A stretch of DNA of 11,507 nucleotides, taken from assembly GCA_027575765.1 (NCBI GenBank), contig JANBPT010001270.1:1-11507 (forward strand), given 5' to 3'. Shown one piece after another: positions 8,327 through 11,507 of the stretch. Both the position numbers and the translations under genes were made by a program. Positions within the stretch are counted from its first letter, which is position 1; every line of letters starts with the position of its first letter. Under the pieces are notes generated by a model. The model was given only the letters and a program-made list of their open reading frames with translations, ran no database searches and was not told the origin of the DNA. This DNA is from Tieghemiomyces parasiticus (lineage: Eukaryota > Kickxellomycota > Dimargaritomycetes > Dimargaritales > Dimargaritaceae).

Positions 8327-10130
8327 TTAATCCTCCTTCTTGTCGGTGGTGGCTGTGGGGGCCAGGACGGCGATACGCATCATGGACATGAGGTTGCGGG
8401 CGGCGTTGCTGTGGTCGTAGACGCCTCCGTCGAAGGCCCGGGTGGCGTCGCGGCCGAGGTAGGTCTTGAGGTACTTGGGGCCACCAGGATGCTCGTCAAT
8501 AAAGTTAGTCACGTCGTGGATAAAGCCATCGACCAGGAGCCAGGACCGGCCGTTCTCTTGCACCTCACGCTCGTACTCGGCCATGGTGTAGCTGGGCAGC
8601 ACATCAGGGGTGGGGCCCCACTTGATCTTGGCCTTGATGGCATCGATCTTCTTCTGTTGCATCATCACTTGGCCCTTCTGGACCTCGTTTTTCGGGAAAG
8701 TCCGCAGGTTAGAGGCTAGGCCGGCGTAGGACAGGGCCAGAATCAACCACTTGGTTGGATCATACTGGAAGAACTTGATAGCATTGCGGTAGTCCTGGGG
8801 GAACTGGTGGTGGAAGTTGTGATAGCCCTCGCCAAAGGTGATGAGAGCGGTAATGATGTGATCGCGCGGCGTGTGCTTGTCATCGAAGGAACTCTCACCC
8901 AACCAGTGGGCCAGACTGTTGACGCAGAAGGTGGCGTGGTGCACAATGACCATGCGTAGGACCACGGCGTAAAAGTATCCGCCGCGCCAGTCGCCCCAGC
9001 CGAACCCGGCGATGCAGGTCGGGAGGATGACGCTGAAGAGCAGAATGATGGGCACGTAGTACTTGCGTTGCCACATCACGACAGGATCGGCGTAGAGGTC
9101 GGCGACATCGGCCTTGCCGATCTTGTTGCGGTCCTTCTTAAACAGCATCCAGATAAGGTGCGAGTACCAGAAGCCGTTCTGCGCGCCGTAGGGGTCCTTC
9201 TCGGTGTCGGTGAAGCGGTGGTGCACGCGGTGGTCCCGGCACCACCACAAGATGTTCCCCTGGACGGCGGAACCGCCAATGATGGCGAAGAAAATGCGAG
9301 TGGCCAGAGGCGCGTCGTAGGCACGGTGGCTCCAAAGCCGGTGGTAACCTGGGGAAGGTGGGGCAGAGACAGTATAATAGTTGGGGGGGTGATGGTTAGT
9401 CAAGCACGATGATTAATATCAAGGAGACGTTGGACAAAAATGAATGCGTCACACTTGCGTGTAATGCGATCACAGATGGTCGACGAAGGGGTCGACAGGG
9501 ATGCCTTAAGGGGCAGCGGCAGAACCGGCCGACCTCGCCTTTCCTTCCGGCTGCAGCTTTGTTGGACAAGTGAGAGCAGCCGGGGGGGGGTTCTCCCTGT
9601 CGCCCAATAGAAAGGCCACGGTCTAATGCATGCCTCTTCTTTCGATAGGGGAGCTCTGCAGGAGACGGCATCTCAACGTGATTCCAACACGGCTCCCCCT
9701 GCCGATTGGGAGTTTAAAGCCCTCTGTAATTCCGAGGACAAACCAAGTAACTCGATGATACAGGTAACTATGGCATGGAAGGTGGGCATGGTCGAAAAAG
9801 GGGGGACGCGTGGAGGTGGCACATGAGGAGAGTCCGATCGTCGCTGCTATGGATGGCGAGCAAAAGGGCGAATAAAGAGTGAATTGAGTACTTACCAGCA
9901 GTGATGCCGAAACCGGTCAAGAAGTAGGTGACCACGGTCAGAATAAAGGTCTTGGTCACCCAGGGGGTGGTAAGTAGGCCATAGAGGGCGGCGACCGGGG
10001 TGACCGTGAGCAGGATGGTGTGCACCCAGTGGATACGCTGGCTGATGGGCAGTTTTTCGAAGGGGATGGGGAGGGCGCCGCTGATGGGGGCCGTGCCCTT
10101 GGGGGACTCGGCCAGGTCAGTACGAGCCAT
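8327..10130 (-). CDS. ole1: Delta-9 fatty acyl-CoA desaturase, Ole1 type (exons 10130-9896, 9348-8327)
   Basis: It introduces the cis-9 double bond into palmitoyl- and stearoyl-CoA at the ER membrane. The encoded protein is 418 aa; Ole1-type enzymes are often somewhat longer. Exon 1 encodes 78 residues plus one base, ending ...TGFGITA; exon 2 completes Gly79 and continues YHRLWSH, the family's expected join. Di-iron ligands visible: HRLWSH (81-86), HRVHH (118-122), NSLAH (222-226) and HNFHH (255-259). Hydrophobic segments lie at about 39-53, 61-79, 178-197 and 201-216. A C-terminal cytochrome b5 domain (about 345-410) carries EHPGG with His365 and a second heme His at 391 (YDHSNAARN), so the enzyme carries its own electron donor. 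All key residues are present. The N-terminus is short, about 37 residues before the first membrane segment. ATG 10130 is the only ATG in frame upstream of the first membrane segment, and the leader before it is ATG-free. Confidence 0.97.
9349..9895 (-). other. Desaturase intron 1 (547 nt, phase 1)
   Basis: The donor GTAAGTAC starts at 9895, the acceptor CCCCAG ends at 9349, and a CTAAC branch-like site lies at 9399-9395, 46 bases before the acceptor. The split Gly codon restores GITAGYHRLWSH exactly. It is three to four times longer than the other two introns in the window. I searched it for an internal exon or a C/D-box RNA and found nothing convincing. Confidence 0.9.
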
Positions 10131-10814
10131 AATGTGCTCAGCTACGCGGAATGGGTGATCGAGAAGAAAACAAAAGCGGCTAATAGATATGCACCGATAA
10201 ACCGGACAGCAAAGTGGGGGAGAGGGGGTGAGGGAGGGAACGCGCGGCTTATAATATGCGGACCGACGCGAGTAAGAACGGATGAGAGCGCCAAGCAACC
10301 TTCGAAGGAATGGATGCTGATTTATATGGAGGCTTAGCGATGGCGCACTGATAGCCACGGGCGCCGCGATAGGTATCAAACGGAAGACGACGGGGAGTGT
10401 ATGGCGGAAAAGAGCAAAAAGAGGTGGCGCAAGTCGAGGCCGAACACAGGCTCGGAACGGGTGACGGTTCGTTCGTTGGGAGGCGAGATGAGAAGGGCCG
10501 ATGATGCCCTAGAATAGGAAGGAGGTCGATAGGCTAGAGCGTAAGTGCTAAAGAAGGGCCTGTTGGTGGGCGGCAGGGGCGTGAGCTTTTATATGAACCT
10601 GGGAGGGCCGAGAGGTCCGTGTGGTCAATACTTGAGCGCGTGGCGGCTTTGGGCTCTCGGAGGGTAGATAGATGGCAATGTGTTGTGAGTAGACCGTCGC
10701 TCAAGCAAGAAGCGATGGACGAATCGTGGGCCCTCTCCGTTTCCCTCCGCAGCGTGGTCACGCCAGGGGTCTCAACCACTTACGACTGAGCAGGTGGCTA
10801 ATTAGTATAGAGAG
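10131..10814 (-). promoter_or_regulatory. Desaturase 5' leader and core promoter, ATG-free on sense strand
   Basis: For 684 bases upstream of the desaturase start the minus strand has no ATG, whereas the + strand has seventeen. The sense strand is C/T-rich. This suggests a long transcribed leader or a strongly skewed promoter. Three TATA-like elements read on the minus strand: TATTATAA (10256-10249), TATAAAT (10326-10320) and ATATAAAA (10594-10587). The last implies a leader of roughly 430 bases, the first about 90. I cannot choose between them. Confidence 0.5.
10587..10594 (-). promoter_or_regulatory. Candidate TATA box for the desaturase gene
   Basis: ATATAAAA on the minus strand is the best TATA match in the upstream region. 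It lies about 460 bases before the start codon, within the ATG-free stretch. Weaker candidates lie closer, at 10326-10320 and 10256-10249. Confidence 0.35.
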
Positions 10815-11507
10815 CATAGAGAGCGACGGTGGGAGGGGGTGTGGGATGGGGGTTTTTTTTGGTTCCACCAGGGAGGGACCCTGGCCTTGGCGCGAAAAAA
10901 TGTCCCAGTGTGAATGGAACAGGCAAACCGACGAAAGAGAACAGGGAAAGGCGAATGAGGTGAAGGCCAGATAAGTGTCGGACCATTCTAGATGACAGCT
11001 CTGATTTGTCGAATAAACCTTCTCCAATGATGGGATGTGTTCTGCCGTCACTTCAGCCCAGGCCAGGTCAGGAAGCGCGTATATGCGCGGAGACTGGGCT
11101 CGACGTTGTTGATTGAACATACGGATAACTTCACCCCACAGCAGAGTGGGCCTCTATGCGTGCATGATAGGTGGGGGGAGCAGCATTAAAGAGGAGGCCG
11201 GATAAACCTGGCCAGACGGGTGCGCGGGTCCGGATTAAACGGGTACAAGGACCGGCGCTCTCCTCCTCCTCTGCGTATCCGACGACATCCTAGCCTGGGC
11301 TGAACCGAGCGTCGCTGGGCTGCGCTACTTGGCCACCGTTTGCTATCAGGCTGCGCCTTTCCTGGCTATACACGCGGTGACTTGTTTGTCGTACCATTGG
11401 CTTGTCCCCAACTCACCTGTGTCACAGCCAGCCTACAACTTGAGCCGGCCAGCCCGCCCTAACCACGCCATCATCTGGCCGGCTAGGATGGACATGAAAC
11501 TTGCCAG
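10815..11507. other. Upstream region without recognisable gene
   Basis: About 690 bases to the window end carry no ORF I recognise. A 120-codon open frame on the minus strand (11120-10758) has no domain character and overlaps the ATG-free promoter stretch. Visible items are a T run at 10853-10860, GCGC repeats flanking GTATAT near 11077-11090, and a sterol-response-like decamer TTCACCCCAC at 11130-11139. The region may hold distal promoter elements for the desaturase or for a gene beyond the window. Confidence 0.45.

Noticed and set aside
9349..9895. Intron-hosted C/D-box snoRNA
   Set aside because: No good C box with a D box and closing stem was found on the minus strand.
10131..10379. Possible N-terminal extension of the desaturase in the same open frame
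   Set aside because: The frame stays open upstream but contains no ATG, and the encoded residues do not resemble desaturase N-termini. ATG 10130 fits the family.
10758..11120. 120-codon open frame on the minus strand upstream of the desaturase
   Set aside because: No domain or family resemblance. Its 3' end runs into the ATG-free promoter stretch and no splice partner was seen.

Overview
The window looks like nuclear DNA of a filamentous or zygomycete-type fungus. Three spliced protein genes are present, with GTGAGT or GTAAGT donors and CTAAC/CTAAT/TTAAC-like branch sites. One of them is an Ole1-type delta-9 desaturase carrying a C-terminal cytochrome b5 domain, an arrangement typical of fungi. 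The DNA is moderately GC-rich with homopolymer and trinucleotide runs. An early-diverging fungus (for example Kickxellomycotina/Dimargaritales) is my low-confidence guess; nothing here fixes the taxon.

Layout. 1-296 is the leader or promoter of a calnexin gene (+ strand, 297-2175, two exons, 578 aa). 2176-2827 is a tail-to-tail spacer. 2828-6428 on the minus strand is a two-exon gene for a 1141-aa WD40 protein of a conserved but poorly characterised plant/fungal family, extended by about 725 residues of low-complexity sequence. 6429-6639 is its leader. 6640-8326 shows no gene. 8327-10130 on the minus strand is a two-exon delta-9 fatty acyl-CoA desaturase (418 aa). 10131-10814 is a long stretch with no ATG on the sense strand, probably leader plus core promoter. 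10815-11507 shows no gene.

How the genes relate. Calnexin (an ER lectin chaperone) and the desaturase (an ER membrane lipid enzyme) both act at the ER, but nothing suggests an operon or cluster. This is ordinary core eukaryotic gene content. All three gene models had to be assembled across an intron, and reading phase is preserved at every junction. I found no mobile element, RNA gene, CRISPR array or obviously new system. The most notable points are the strand-specific absence of ATG in all three leaders and the very long extension of the WD40 protein.
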